Shown: in pieces, positions 35,544 to 45,386 of the stretch | Numbering within the stretch: position 1 is the first letter of the stretch | Layout: each line of letters begins with the position of its first letter | Source: Clostridium sp. KNHs205 | Lineage (GTDB): Bacteria > Bacillota > Clostridia > Lachnospirales > Lachnospiraceae | Assembly: GCF_000702945.1 (NCBI RefSeq) | Contig: NZ_JNLE01000003.1 | Location: 411,001-475,000, forward strand | DNA: 64,000 nucleotides | Reading direction: 5' to 3' | Translations under genes and position numbers: made by a program | Notes under the pieces: model-generated | What the model was told of the DNA's origin: nothing | What the model saw: only the letters and a program-made list of their open reading frames with translations | Databases searched by the model: none

Positions 35544-38159
35544 ATGAGTGAGAAAAAACAACCTACCCCCCAGGAACATGTAGACCAACTAGTTAAGAAT
35601 GCACAGGTAGCTCTGAAAGAGTTTATGAATTATGATCAGGAGCAAATTGATACTATCGTTCATGAAATGGCACTGGCCGGACTTGCTAAACAGCAATATC
35701 TTGCTAAAATGGCAGTTGAAGAAACACAGCGCGGTATTTATGAAGATAAGATTACAAAGAATATCTTTGCTACAGAATACATCTGGCACTCCATTAAATA
35801 TCAGAAAACAGTTGGTATTATAGAAGATAATGAAGAGGAAGATTACATGACCGTTGCTGAACCAATTGGTATTGTAGCTGGTGTAACACCTGTAACTAAT
35901 CCTACTTCAACTACAATGTTCAAGATAATTTCTTGTATTAAGACAAGAAATCCTATAATTTTCGGTTTCCACCCAAGTGCACAACAGTGCTCCAAAGCTG
36001 CAGCACAAACCTTATATGATGCAGCAATTAATGCCGGTGCACCTAAAGATTGTATCCAATGGATTGAATATCCTTCCGTAGAGGCAACCTCAGTATTAAT
36101 GAATCATCCCGGTGTAGCCTGCATCCTTGCAACAGGCGGTCCTGGAATGGTAAAAGCAGCATATTCCTCCGGAAAACCTGCCTTAGGTGTTGGTCCTGGT
36201 AACGTACCTTGCTTTATTGAGAAAACTGCTGTGTTAAAACGTGCAGTAAATGACCTTGTTCTTTCCAAATCATTTGATAATGGTATGATCTGTGCTTCCG
36301 AACAGGCTGCTATTATTGAAGCACCTGTATATAAAGAAGTAATCGAGCTTATGAAAAAAGCTGGCTGTTATTTCGCAACCAAAGAAGAAATCAAGAAATT
36401 AGAGCCTGTTGTAATAAATATTGAAAAATTATCAGTAAATCCTGCTATCGTTGGACAGTCACCTGCAGCAATCGCAGCTCTTGCTGGCTTTACAATTCCC
36501 AAAGAAACAAAGATCTTATGCACAGAGATCGACGGTGTTGGTAAGGAATATCCACTGTCTATAGAAAAATTATCCCCTGTTTTAGCAGTTGTAAAAGCAA
36601 AAGATGTGGAAGATGGTATGGGTCTTTGCGAGAAAATGTTAGCAAATGGCGGTATGGGTCATTCCTCCGTACTTCACTCAACTAATCAGACAGTTATCGA
36701 AGAGTTCTCAAATCGTATGAAAACCGGACGTATCATTGTTAACTCTCCTTCTACTCATGGTGCAATTGGTGATTTATACAATACAAATATGCCTTCCTTA
36801 ACACTCGGCTGCGGATCTTACGGCGGAAACTCAACAACTCACAATGTTTCTGCAGTTGACCTGGTAAATATCAAACGTGTGGCTAAGAGGAGAAACAATA
36901 TGCAATGGTTTAAGATTCCTAACAAGATTTACTTTGAATCAGGTTCAACAGCTTATCTTTCCAAAATGCCTGATATAACAAAAGCATTCATTGTTACTGA
37001 CCCTGCTATGACACAGCTTGGATATGTAAACAAGGTTCTTTATCAGTTAAGAAAAAGAGAAGAATATGTTCACTGCGAAATCTTTGATCAGGTAGAGCCC
37101 GATCCTTCTCTTGAAACAATCATGAAGGGTGTAGACTCCATGAATAAATTCAGACCTGATGTCATTATCGCATTAGGTGGTGGATCTGCTATTGATGCTG
37201 CAAAAGGTATGTGGTTATTCTATGAGAATCCAGATGCAGATTTCAAGAACATGTCCCTTAAGTTCTTAGATATAAGAAAACGTACCTACAAATTCCCTCA
37301 GTTAGGAAAGAAAGCTAAATTAGTAGCTATTCCTACCACTTCCGGTACAGGATCAGAAGTTACCTCTTTTGCAGTAATCTCTGATAAAACTGAGAATAAG
37401 AAATATCCTCTTGCAGATTATGAATTAACTCCTGATGTTGCTATCATTGATCCTGATTTCGTTATGTCAGTACCTAAGAAATCTACAGCATGGACCGGTA
37501 TGGATGTTTTAACACACGCAATTGAAGCATATATCTCCATTCTTGCTTCTGACTATACAGATGCGTTAGCAGTACACGCTATTGAGATGGTATTCACTTA
37601 CCTGAAGAGATCCTTTGAATTTGGAGAGAAAGATCCAGTAGCTAGAGAAAAAATGCACAATGCATCAACTATTGCAGGTATGGCATTTACAAATGCATTC
37701 CTTGGTATCAACCACTCCTTAGCACATAAACTCGGTGGTGAATATCATGTACCTCACGGATGCGCAAATGCAATCTTACTCCCTCATGTAGTTCGTTACA
37801 ATGGTACCTCCTGCCCTACCAAATTCACATCATGGCCTAAATATGAGAACTATATTGTAGGAGATAAGATTTTTAACTTAATGAAGAAATTAGGTTTCGC
37901 TCCTAAGAACAACGATGATGCTGTTGAAATACTTGCAACAGAAATTGAGAAGTTAAATGCTTTCCTTGAAATTCCTGCAACCTTAAAAGAGTATGGCCTT
38001 GATGAGAAAGATTTCTTAGCAAAAGTTAATCCTCTTGCAGACTTAGCATTCGGTGATCAGTGTACAACAGCTAATCCCAGACTTCCATTAGTATCTGAAT
38101 TAGAAGATTTATATTTAACAGCTTATTATGGAAAAGGTAATGTACCTGCTAAGAAGTAA
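35544..38159 (+). CDS. adhE: Bifunctional acetaldehyde-CoA/alcohol dehydrogenase
   Basis: An 871-aa fermentative enzyme. The N-terminal half is a CoA-acylating aldehyde dehydrogenase with catalytic C250 in [10 protein letters not shown]. The C-terminal half (from about residue 455) is an iron-dependent alcohol dehydrogenase with the NADH-binding [14 protein letters not shown] and the iron-ligand region [20 protein letters not shown]. Together they reduce acetyl-CoA to ethanol and regenerate NAD+. The family forms long spirosome filaments. AAGGAGG precedes the ATG. Rex boxes and the promoter upstream indicate redox control, and a strong terminator follows. Its strand is head-on to replication from the nearby origin. 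Confidence 0.98.
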   Translation: MSEKKQPTPQEHVDQLVKNAQVALKEFMNYDQEQIDTIVHEMALAGLAKQQYLAKMAVEETQRGIYEDKITKNIFATEYIWHSIKYQKTVGIIEDNEEEDYMTVAEPIGIVAGVTPVTNPTSTTMFKIISCIKTRNPIIFGFHPSAQQCSKAAAQTLYDAAINAGAPKDCIQWIEYPSVEATSVLMNHPGVACILATGGPGMVKAAYSSGKPALGVGPGNVPCFIEKTAVLKRAVNDLVLSKSFDNGMICASEQAAIIEAPVYKEVIELMKKAGCYFATKEEIKKLEPVVINIEKLSVNPAIVGQSPAAIAALAGFTIPKETKILCTEIDGVGKEYPLSIEKLSPVLAVVKAKDVEDGMGLCEKMLANGGMGHSSVLHSTNQTVIEEFSNRMKTGRIIVNSPSTHGAIGDLYNTNMPSLTLGCGSYGGNSTTHNVSAVDLVNIKRVAKRRNNMQWFKIPNKIYFESGSTAYLSKMPDITKAFIVTDPAMTQLGYVNKVLYQLRKREEYVHCEIFDQVEPDPSLETIMKGVDSMNKFRPDVIIALGGGSAIDAAKGMWLFYENPDADFKNMSLKFLDIRKRTYKFPQLGKKAKLVAIPTTSGTGSEVTSFAVISDKTENKKYPLADYELTPDVAIIDPDFVMSVPKKSTAWTGMDVLTHAIEAYISILASDYTDALAVHAIEMVFTYLKRSFEFGEKDPVAREKMHNASTIAGMAFTNAFLGINHSLAHKLGGEYHVPHGCANAILLPHVVRYNGTSCPTKFTSWPKYENYIVGDKIFNLMKKLGFAPKNNDDAVEILATEIEKLNAFLEIPATLKEYGLDEKDFLAKVNPLADLAFGDQCTTANPRLPLVSELEDLYLTAYYGKGNVPAKK

Positions 38160-38202
38160 TATTTATATGATATGAATCTACATTACAAAAACAACCTGCC
38201 TG

Positions 38203-38236
38203 AAAAGGCCGCCTGCGAAAAGCAGGCGGCCTTTTT
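38203..38236 (+). terminator. adhE terminator
   Basis: GGCCGCCTGC pairs perfectly with GCAGGCGGCC around GAAAA, flanked by A and T runs. It is a very strong GC-rich intrinsic terminator. Confidence 0.95.
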
Positions 38237-38309
38237 GAATCTATTTATTCATTTATCTTAACTCACTTTTTTTACAATTACCTGATTTCTTATTACATAT
38301 ATCTTCTTA

Positions 38310-38800
38310 TTACAGTTTTTTGGCTTATAGTTTTTGGCTTGTAGTTTTAGTTTTTTACATGCAGTTTCTATATGCAATTTTTTAATATGCAGGTTTTATA
38401 TGTAGGTTTTTATATGCAGGTTTTAACATGCAAGGTTTTATATGCAAGGTTTTTATATACAGGTTTAACATGCAAGGTTTTATATGCAAGGTTTTACATG
38501 CAGGTTTTAACATGCAAGGTTTTATATGCAGGTTTTAACATGCAAGGTTTTATATGCAGGTTTTAACATGCAAGGTTTTATATGCAGGTTTTTATATGCA
38601 AGATTTTTATATGCAAGGTTTTACATGCAGGTTTTAACATGCAAGGTTTTATATGCAGGTTTTTATATGCAAGGTTTTTATATGCAAGGTTTTTATATGC
38701 AAGGTTTTTACATGTAAGTTTTTTTCATACAGTTTTTTATATGTAGTTTTTTTATTTGCAGGGTTTTACATATAGTTTTTTACATATAGATTTTACAAAA
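38310..38800. repeat. About 30-unit minisatellite of roughly 15 bp
   Basis: Head-to-tail units of the form TATATGCAAGGTTTT or ACATGCAGGTTTTA fill 38380-38710. Increasingly degenerate copies (TATAGTTTTT) continue on both sides. Unit length drifts between 14 and 16 because of T-run length changes. Regular T tracts at about 1.5 helical turns make bending or structure possible. Confidence 0.85.
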
Positions 38801-38830
38801 GTTTTTTATATATAGTTTAAACACATATGT

Positions 38831-39343
38831 TTATTCCATATAATTTCTAGTTTTTTTTGCTTCTTCTAATGCTAGTTTTTCTTCAGATGACAATACAACG
38901 AAGGATTCACCTTTTATTATTTCTTTTACGTAAGTATAGCAACCTTCTCTGGTAGAATGCATTGAATTAAGGACAAAGCCATCATTATCATCATTCAAGA
39001 TAGCTAGTGTGAAACTTAACTTACCTCCCATCTCCTGAAATGCATCATACTTTACTATACCAATCTTTTGATAAGTTACTGCTAAATTTTCAAATATCTT
39101 TTTAATTTGTTCAGTATGAATATTACTTTGATCTTTTAATTCTTTCAACTGATTGAATTTATCTTCAAACTGAACTTCCAGGCTTTTACCATCTGTTCCA
39201 TCCATAAATTTCTTATAACGTTTTTTTAACTTGCTGGATTTCACAAACAGTACTATTAGACAAACTAACATGATTAATAAAATTGCAGCAAACCCTATTA
39301 CTATAAAATCGATATATTCACTTATGTAGTCACTTAACAACAT
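38831..39343 (-). CDS. DUF4446 family membrane-anchored protein
   Basis: A 170-aa protein with one N-terminal membrane helix (about 10-34), a coiled-coil stretch (about 35-85) and a compact C-terminal domain with the block IGIVKYDAFQEMGGKLSF that is typical of DUF4446. The family is found in Clostridia, often next to parAB near the origin as here. Its function is unknown; position suggests a link to chromosome segregation or cell pole organisation, which is inference. It lies 13 bases downstream of parB and is probably co-transcribed. Confidence 0.85.
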   Translation of the reverse strand: MLLSDYISEYIDFIVIGFAAILLIMLVCLIVLFVKSSKLKKRYKKFMDGTDGKSLEVQFEDKFNQLKELKDQSNIHTEQIKKIFENLAVTYQKIGIVKYDAFQEMGGKLSFTLAILNDDNDGFVLNSMHSTREGCYTYVKEIIKGESFVVLSSEEKLALEEAKKTRNYME

Positions 39344-39356
39344 GGGAAGGTCTCCT

Positions 39357-40259
39357 TTAGTTTATTGTTTCAAATAAATCCAAAATTCTTTCTAATTCCT
39401 CTACTGAATAATACTCTATTTCTATTTTTCCGTTATTATTGTTTTTCTTCTTGATAGATACTTTTGTACCCATAATTTTTTTAATTTTTTCTTCTATATC
39501 ACGATAAAGAAAGCTATCTTCTTTTACAGGAGCAACTTCCTCTTTTACTTCATTTATTTGAGCAGTAATTTTTTTAACTAATTTTTCAGTATCTCGAACA
39601 CTTAACTTATCATCAAAGACTTTCATTGCTGTCTGATATTGTATTTCTTCATCTTCTATTGCTAACAAAGCTCTAGCATGTCCACCTGAAATCATATCAT
39701 CTATTAACATCTGCTGAACTTTTTCACTAAGTTTTAAAAGTCTCATAGTGTTAGTAACAGCAGTTCTACTTTTTGATACTCTTTCTGCTACTTCATCCTG
39801 TTTCAGATTAAACTCTTTTATAAGGTTTTGATATGCTATCGCCTCTTCTATAGGATTTAAATCTTCCCTTTGTATGTTCTCTATAATAGCAATTTCCATT
39901 ACTTCTTGTGGCGTATAGTTTTTTATTATTACTGGTATTTCTTTTAAACCTGCTTGTTTAGCAGCTCTCCATCTTCTCTCACCTGCAATAATTTCATAGT
40001 ATTTATCTTTTTTTTGTACTATCAAGGGTTGAATAACACCAAATTGTTTAATAGAATCGGATAACTCATGTAGTGAGTCTTCATCAAAATATTTTCTTGG
40101 TTGTTTTCTATTAGGTTCAACCTCATTTATTGATACTAATGTTTCACGTGAAACATCTATTTTTTCCTTAATTTCATTATCTGTATTCCTCTTTGTATCG
40201 CTTTTATTCGGAATCATAGAGTCAAGGCCTTTACCTAAACCCTTCTTTGAAACAGCCAT
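39357..40259 (-). CDS. parB: Chromosome partitioning protein ParB (Spo0J-like)
   Basis: A 300-aa CTP-dependent DNA clamp that loads at parS and recruits SMC. Visible are the N-terminal GLGKGLDSMIP, the CTP-binding GERRWRA box, the ENIQREDLNPIEEA motif, and a helix-turn-helix (DEVAERVSKSRTAVTN) that reads parS. A lysine-rich linker precedes the C-terminal dimerisation helix. The gene carries an exact parS site inside its own coding sequence (encoding DVSRET). It follows parA by 39 bases and is probably co-transcribed with it. Confidence 0.97.
   Translation of the reverse strand: MAVSKKGLGKGLDSMIPNKSDTKRNTDNEIKEKIDVSRETLVSINEVEPNRKQPRKYFDEDSLHELSDSIKQFGVIQPLIVQKKDKYYEIIAGERRWRAAKQAGLKEIPVIIKNYTPQEVMEIAIIENIQREDLNPIEEAIAYQNLIKEFNLKQDEVAERVSKSRTAVTNTMRLLKLSEKVQQMLIDDMISGGHARALLAIEDEEIQYQTAMKVFDDKLSVRDTEKLVKKITAQINEVKEEVAPVKEDSFLYRDIEEKIKKIMGTKVSIKKKNNNNGKIEIEYYSVEELERILDLFETIN
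40140..40155. other. parS site 1 (inside parB)
   Basis: TGTTTCACGTGAAACA, an exact 16-bp match to the Bacillus-type parS consensus, within the parB coding sequence. Confidence 0.93.
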
Positions 40260-40298
40260 ATTAATCTCCTTTTCTTTTATATTACCTACTCTTACTTA

Positions 40299-41060
40299 TT
40301 ACTTTTTTTCAATTACTTCATCTGCTAAATCTCTATATCCTTCAGCACCAGCAGACTTGGGATCATATATATTAATTGGTAATCCATGACTTGGTGCCTC
40401 TGCCAAACGTACATTTCTTGGTATGATAGTTTTATATATTTTTTGCTCAAGATTTTGCTTAACATTTTCAACTACTTGCAAAGATAAGTTTGTTCTTGCA
40501 TCGTACATGGTAAATACTACACCTTCTATTTCTAATAAAGGATTTAATCTTTGCCTTACTAAATTAATTGTATGTATTAACTGTGACAATCCTTCCAGTG
40601 CATAGTACTCACATTGTATAGGAACCAGAACTGTATCTGCTGTTGTCATAGCATTTACTGTAAGCGTATTTAATGAGGGTGGACAATCAATAATGATAAA
40701 ATCATATTGATTTCTTACTTTCTCTATTTCCTTTTTTAATATAAACTCTCGTTCTTCTACTCCAATTAATTCAATTTCTGCACCTGCTAGATTAACATTA
40801 GAAGGAAGTAATGATAAATTTTCATATACATTCTTAACTAAACATTCTTCAATACTACAATTACCTATAATCAAGTCATAGACAGTAAAACTCAACTCAT
40901 TTTTCTTTACACCGAGTCCGCTTGATGTATTTCCCTGAGGATCTATATCAATGGTAAGAACATTTTTTCCTTTCTCAGCAAGGCAAGCAGAGAGGTTTAT
41001 GGTGGTAGTAGTTTTTCCTACTCCTCCTTTTTGATTAGCAACTGCTATTATTCGTCCCAT
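40299..41060 (-). CDS. parA: Chromosome partitioning ATPase ParA (Soj-like)
   Basis: A 253-aa deviant Walker A ATPase with KGGVGKT (11-17) including the signature lysine K11, Walker B-like IIIDCPPSL, and DIDPQGN. With ParB it drives origin segregation and controls DnaA. The ATG at 41058-41060 is chosen because AAGGAGGAAAAG lies just upstream; the longer frame from 41075 translates that site as KEEK. The length is typical of Soj. Confidence 0.97.
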   Translation of the reverse strand: MGRIIAVANQKGGVGKTTTTINLSACLAEKGKNVLTIDIDPQGNTSSGLGVKKNELSFTVYDLIIGNCSIEECLVKNVYENLSLLPSNVNLAGAEIELIGVEEREFILKKEIEKVRNQYDFIIIDCPPSLNTLTVNAMTTADTVLVPIQCEYYALEGLSQLIHTINLVRQRLNPLLEIEGVVFTMYDARTNLSLQVVENVKQNLEQKIYKTIIPRNVRLAEAPSHGLPINIYDPKSAGAEGYRDLADEVIEKK

Positions 41061-41268
41061 CTTTTCCTCCTTCATTCATGTAATTTGCTATAAATTACAT
41101 GTCCTTATGTACATATCCCTATATCGATAATGAATATTATCAATAAGATTTTTCAAATAGAATAATTTTATGAAGCCATTTGGACTACCATTAATTATAA
41201 CATTATTGTTTTTATTTATCTATATAAATTCGTTATTAATTTTGTTGTATTTTAAATTTATATCAGTA

Positions 41269-41302
41269 ACTAATGAATGTTTCAAGTGAAACATTCATTA
41301 GT
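41269..41302. other. 34-bp perfect palindrome with a variant parS core
   Basis: ACTAATGAATGTTTCA (41269-41284) and TGAAACATTCATTAGT (41287-41302) are exact reverse complements around AG. The centre TGTTTCAAGTGAAACA differs from parS by one base (C to A at the CG step), while the symmetry extends nine bases further on each side. Confidence 0.7.
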
Positions 41303-41599
41303 GTCAAGACTACTATAATTATAGTAATTAATATTTTAATTTCATTTGTATTTTAATTTCACTTGTATTTAAAATATAATGAAAAAGTGTAATAATTGGA
41401 AGCTAATGCATTTATAATATCTCAATCATAAACTTTAATAATCTTTTTATAATAATTAAGAGCATTTACATTTGTTAATTCATGGCACGAAAAGCTTATA
41501 GATATATGAATTTTATTTAAAATTAATTCTATACGTATATTTATAAATACAAACAAATTAATCCCTTAAGTACATTTATAAAAGTATTTTAATAAATAA

Positions 41600-41615
41600 T
41601 GTTTCACGTGAAACA
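41600..41615. other. parS site 3
   Basis: TGTTTCACGTGAAACA, exact consensus, intergenic. Confidence 0.95.
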
Positions 41616-42234
41616 TATATATGTCTTTTTCCTTTATGGTATATTATCACACTTAATAACACATTAATAATTCATTTCAAAAATCAAACAATAAATAAAT
41701 TAAATAGTGTATTTTCACAGGTTAGTTATAGAAATATCGAAATTTTTCTCTATAAACATATCATACAAAATTTACATATTATACTCTCAGTAAAAATGTT
41801 GGATAATATTTATATATCGTCGAAGTAGTTATATAGTGGGTCAATAATTGGACAAATCTTTTTAGGGTTTGTATTGATTATATTAACCTAATAACTATAG
41901 ATTATATACATATGACTAATAGCATTTCAGTAATCTTACCTTTTTTTAACCTAATTATAAATCTCTGATAATTTAGTATTATCAGGACAAAAAGAGATAA
42001 TGTGATATTACAGAATTATATAACTTTTTATTATTTTTGCCTGATAAGTACATGACACTGAATTTTTAAATAAATATAATTCAAAAGATTAAATTTAAAG
42101 TAACACTAATCATGAAATGAGAAGCTTAGATAAGTTATTCTTAATCATATAAGACTTTCTTTTATTACATAGCCTCTTATTTCATCACTATGATTATTCG
42201 AGAATTATGGGTAATATAAAATGCTTACAACTTT

Positions 42235-42250
42235 TGTTTCACGTGAAACA
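42235..42250. other. parS site 4
   Basis: TGTTTCACGTGAAACA, exact consensus, intergenic, about 200 bases upstream of the degraded DUF4406-type gene. Confidence 0.95.
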
Positions 42251-42444
42251 ATTTATTAATAAAATAAACCATATATTAGTTAAAATTAATATATATGGTT
42301 CATACTGTAGACAAATCCAATTATTAAAAGATTCATATAAATAATTATGTATAAATAATCGATACTATATTTTTACCCTTGCTTATTGTATTCTTTATTC
42401 TTAAATAAATCAGAATTTGTTGTTTTACTTAAGAAGGGGGAATA

Positions 42445-42747
42445 ATGGTGAAGAGAAAGGTTGTCACATTATGTGGTTCGGTAAGATTCTGGAATAAAAT
42501 ACAGGAAATGTCTGTAAAGCTGGAATTAGAAAATGAATATGTAGTAATAGGAATTATACCTCATACTATAGAGATTTGACAGAATATAAAAAGATTTATT
42601 AGGTAAATTACATAGAATAAAAATCGATTTGTCAGATTCAATTTTTGTTGTAAATGTTAATGGGTATATATTGGCGAAAGTGTAAAAAATGAAATAGAAT
42701 ATGCTAAAGATAGAGGAAAAGAAATAATTTATTTAGAAAATAACTGA
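42445..42747 (+). pseudogene. Degraded DUF4406 / nucleoside 2-deoxyribosyltransferase-like gene
   Basis: An AAGGGGG site and ATG lead into MVKRKVVTLCGSVRFW, typical of the family start (VTLCGSTRF). The frame breaks at a TGA at 42578-42580. Homology resumes in other frames as LGKLHRIKIDLSDSIFVVNV and, after a 2-base AT insertion near 42670, as GYIGESVKNEIEYAKDRG, ending KEIIYLENN and TGA. At least two and probably three frameshifts are needed to restore one protein of about 100 residues. It is the only + gene remnant between adhE and dnaA. It was either recently inactivated or a decayed mobile-element passenger. Confidence 0.75.
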
Positions 42748-42837
42748 TTAACATATTATTTGATTCTATAATAAATATTGAGGGTATAAAAGCTATGAGG
42801 AGGGATTCACCGAATCCCTCCTCATCTAGTAAATAGT

Positions 42838-42920
42838 TATCTTTATGTAATTATTTTTTTATTTTAATTCTCTTTTTTATCTTAATTCTCTTTTTTATCT
42901 TAATTCTCTTTTTTTTAAAA
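42838..42920. repeat. Short 18-bp tandem repeat, about 3 copies
   Basis: TTAATTCTCTTTTTTATC is repeated about three times in a T-rich run downstream of the response-regulator gene. Confidence 0.75.
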
Positions 42921-42994
42921 ACTTTTGCATTTTAATTTCTTTTTGCACTTTGTTAACAAATCGCTCTAAACTTATAACTATCCGTTCAACTTAT

Positions 42995-43642
42995 TTAGAA
43001 AACCTCAACTATATTATTTCTGATAGCATAAACTGCTGCCTGTGTTCTATCAGATACACTAATTTTTCTGAAAATATTAGAAACATGATTTTTAACCGTT
43101 TTCTCACTGATGGACAGATTATATGCTATTTCTTTATTAAATAAACCTTCAGTTATCAGTTTAAGTACTTCCATTTCTCTCTTTGTTAAAAGACTTTCAG
43201 TAGTAGTTTCCTCTTCCCTATTCTCCAACTTATCATTAAGAAGGGGAACCATGTTAGGTTGAATAAATATTTCTCCATTATTTATGGCAAATATAGCTTT
43301 TCTTAGCAAATCACTTTCAGAATCCTTTAACACATATCCATTAACACCAATATCTACAGCTTTTAATAAGTATTCAATTTCATTATGTATTGTAAGTATT
43401 AAAACTTTTATATTGGACTTCATTTCTTTTAACTTCTGCAATACTTTTAAACCATCCATTCTGGGCATATTAATATCCAGTAACAGAACATCCGGTTTCT
43501 TAATTGCTATTTCTTCAATACATTCGATTCCATCCCCAGCTTCACCAACAATAGATATATCACCCTCAAGTTCTAAAAGCTGTTTTAAACCCTCTCTTAT
43601 CATACGATGATCATCTGCAATAACTACCCTAATAGTGCTCAT
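42995..43642 (-). CDS. NarL/DegU-type response regulator
   Basis: A 215-aa regulator. The receiver domain (1-120) has acidic pocket D10-D11, phosphorylation site D56 in LLLDINMP and the conserved K of VLKDSE. A LuxR-type helix-turn-helix (about 150-210) has LTKREMEVLKLITEG and SEKTVKNHVSNIFRK. It is paired with the histidine kinase just upstream, starting one base after that gene's stop, so the two form one operon. The pair resembles B. subtilis DegS-DegU in domain layout; the regulon is unknown. Confidence 0.92.
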   Translation of the reverse strand: MSTIRVVIADDHRMIREGLKQLLELEGDISIVGEAGDGIECIEEIAIKKPDVLLLDINMPRMDGLKVLQKLKEMKSNIKVLILTIHNEIEYLLKAVDIGVNGYVLKDSESDLLRKAIFAINNGEIFIQPNMVPLLNDKLENREEETTTESLLTKREMEVLKLITEGLFNKEIAYNLSISEKTVKNHVSNIFRKISVSDRTQAAVYAIRNNIVEVF

Positions 43643-43643
43643 C

Positions 43644-44744
43644 TTATACCCTCCTAATACTTTTCAAAGGAATTTTAACAATTATTTTCGTTCCTTCGTT
43701 TTCATCTGTTTCTATATTGAAATCACCTGATAATATAGACACTCTTTCTCTCATCATTGATAAACCAAAACCAGAAAAGATGTTCTCCCCCGGATCTGAC
43801 AACTTTTCTTTTTTAATTCCGATTCCGTCATCTTTGACTTGTACTTTTACTGCTTTTTCTGAATAATTTATATCAATTTGAATTTTTTTAGCTTTTCCGT
43901 GTTTTATAGCATTATTAACGGATTCCTGAATTATACGAAATAAAGTAAGATTAATGGCAGGTAACAATGTTCTTTCATTATTATGTAATTTTAAAGATAC
44001 TTTAATATTATAATTTTGAGTAATATCTCGTATATACTTTTCTATTGCCGGCACAAGTCCTAAATCATCAAGAGCCATTGGCCTTAGCCCATAAATAATA
44101 TTACGCATATCATTTATCGTTGTTTTTATTGTTCCTACCATTGTTTGTAGCTCTAATTTAGCACGTATAGGATCTATATCAATCAGTCTGGTACATAATT
44201 CTGTTTTATGCATCATCGTGGTGAGATTTTGTACTGTTGAATCATGTAAATCTCTTGCAATTCTTTTTCTTTCTGTTTCTTGGGTTTCGATAATATTTAG
44301 TCCGAACTCATAGCTGATATTTTCGTTCTTCTCCATTTTTTCAGAATAACTTTTACAAAAATCATTCATATCTTCATAGAGATTACCTTTTAGGGTATGA
44401 AAACAGCTTTTTATATTATCCAGGTTATTTTTATTACTGATACATTCAAAGAATTTTTCTTCTTCTCTTTTTATATCATCTTCAACTTTAACCTTGTCAG
44501 CTTTTAACTTTGATAATTTTTTTTCTTCCAAGCTCAAATTTATTAAATAAATATCTCCAGAAATATTGTCTATTGTAATGGCAGATATTTTCTTCTGAAT
44601 TTTCTTTTTCTTTTCTTCTAGAGATTTTAACCTTCCATTAATTAGCTCAATTTCCTGCTGAACACTTCTTTCATTTTCGTCAATATAGCATAGAGCATCT
44701 CTTAATTGTTCCATAAACCCCATATTATCTTCCTGATAAATCAT
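43644..44744 (-). CDS. Cytoplasmic DegS-like sensor histidine kinase
   Basis: A 366-aa kinase without membrane segments. The N-terminal 150 residues are coiled coil as in DegS. The HisKA_3 dimerisation domain has phospho-acceptor H167 in ERKRIARDLHDSTVQNLT. The ATPase domain has an N box (IIQESVNNAIKHGKA), a G1 box (VKDDGIGI) and GFGLSMMRERV. It probably senses a cytoplasmic signal. A second ATG seven codons in (44723) also has an AGGAAG site, so the exact start is uncertain. Confidence 0.92.
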   Translation of the reverse strand: MIYQEDNMGFMEQLRDALCYIDENERSVQQEIELINGRLKSLEEKKKKIQKKISAITIDNISGDIYLINLSLEEKKLSKLKADKVKVEDDIKREEEKFFECISNKNNLDNIKSCFHTLKGNLYEDMNDFCKSYSEKMEKNENISYEFGLNIIETQETERKRIARDLHDSTVQNLTTMMHKTELCTRLIDIDPIRAKLELQTMVGTIKTTINDMRNIIYGLRPMALDDLGLVPAIEKYIRDITQNYNIKVSLKLHNNERTLLPAINLTLFRIIQESVNNAIKHGKAKKIQIDINYSEKAVKVQVKDDGIGIKKEKLSDPGENIFSGFGLSMMRERVSILSGDFNIETDENEGTKIIVKIPLKSIRRV

Positions 44745-44933
44745 TCTTATTACTCTCCTATTATACTAATATTTAAAAATATCAGGTTCATTTGTGTTTT
44801 TATTCATTCATATAAATTTAAGCCAGTAATAATTTGTTATTCTTTATAATATACTATATTATACCATAATTTGCATTTAGGAAAGCGTTTTTTTTCAAAT
44901 TTGACACATTTTTATCATATTTTGTGAATAATT

Positions 44934-45368
44934 TTAATTTCGACATTGTTTATAGAATTTATCTGGTGATATTTCACATTTTATCGTTTCTGATTTTATT
45001 TTGTCTGTTTTTGTCGTTTTAAATCCTACGCGAAAGAATATCTCCTTTTGTTCCTTTTGTATAATTGTGTATATTTTCTCATAACCTTTACTAAAACCTT
45101 TATCTAATGCAAATCTCAAAAGGAACTCACCATTCCTATTATTTCTCTTCTCTGAAAGAACTGCCAACCGATCTATATAACACTCTTCACCTATCAATTT
45201 TAATTCAGCAGCACCAATAGGTTTATCTTCTTTCACTCCCTCATATAGGACAATATAAATATTTTCTTCTTTAAACTGGTTGTATATTTCAACTTCCTGG
45301 AATACAGAACTCCACACATTTATTAAATCTTCATACTTATCAGCAGCAACTACCTTCCCCTGTATCAT
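44934..45368 (-). CDS. Divergent GNAT-type acetyltransferase
   Basis: A 144-aa protein with the GNAT pattern: a central strand IYIVLYEGVKEDKPIGAAEL, then CYIDRLAVLSEKRNNRNGEF (the acetyl-CoA loop in place of the usual R/QxxGxG/A), and a late FFRVGFKTT strand. The pyrophosphate-binding loop is atypical (KRNNRNGE), so activity is uncertain. It follows rsmG by 18 bases and is the last gene of the mnmE-mnmG-rsmG operon. Confidence 0.65.
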   Translation of the reverse strand: MIQGKVVAADKYEDLINVWSSVFQEVEIYNQFKEENIYIVLYEGVKEDKPIGAAELKLIGEECYIDRLAVLSEKRNNRNGEFLLRFALDKGFSKGYEKIYTIIQKEQKEIFFRVGFKTTKTDKIKSETIKCEISPDKFYKQCRN

Positions 45369-45386
45369 AATAATTCACCTCCCGAA

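Larger units (their letters stand above)
38160..38830. other. adhE terminator and long minisatellite gap
   Basis: 671 bases between adhE and the DUF4446 gene. After the terminator nearly all of it is a degenerate tandem array. No gene is seen; the two overlapping plus frames (38372-38566 and 38526-38717) are translations of the repeat. Confidence 0.75.
41061..42444. other. 1.4-kb AT-rich gap carrying parS sites
   Basis: No gene is seen in 1.4 kb upstream of parA. The sequence is very AT-rich and holds parS sites 2-4, otherwise without recognisable features. It probably acts as a centromere-like loading zone for ParB. Confidence 0.6.

Noticed and set aside
38372..38717. Two overlapping + frames encoding repeated MQVLTCKVLYARF peptides
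   Set aside because: They are translations of the minisatellite in alternating frames, with no ribosome binding site and no family resemblance.
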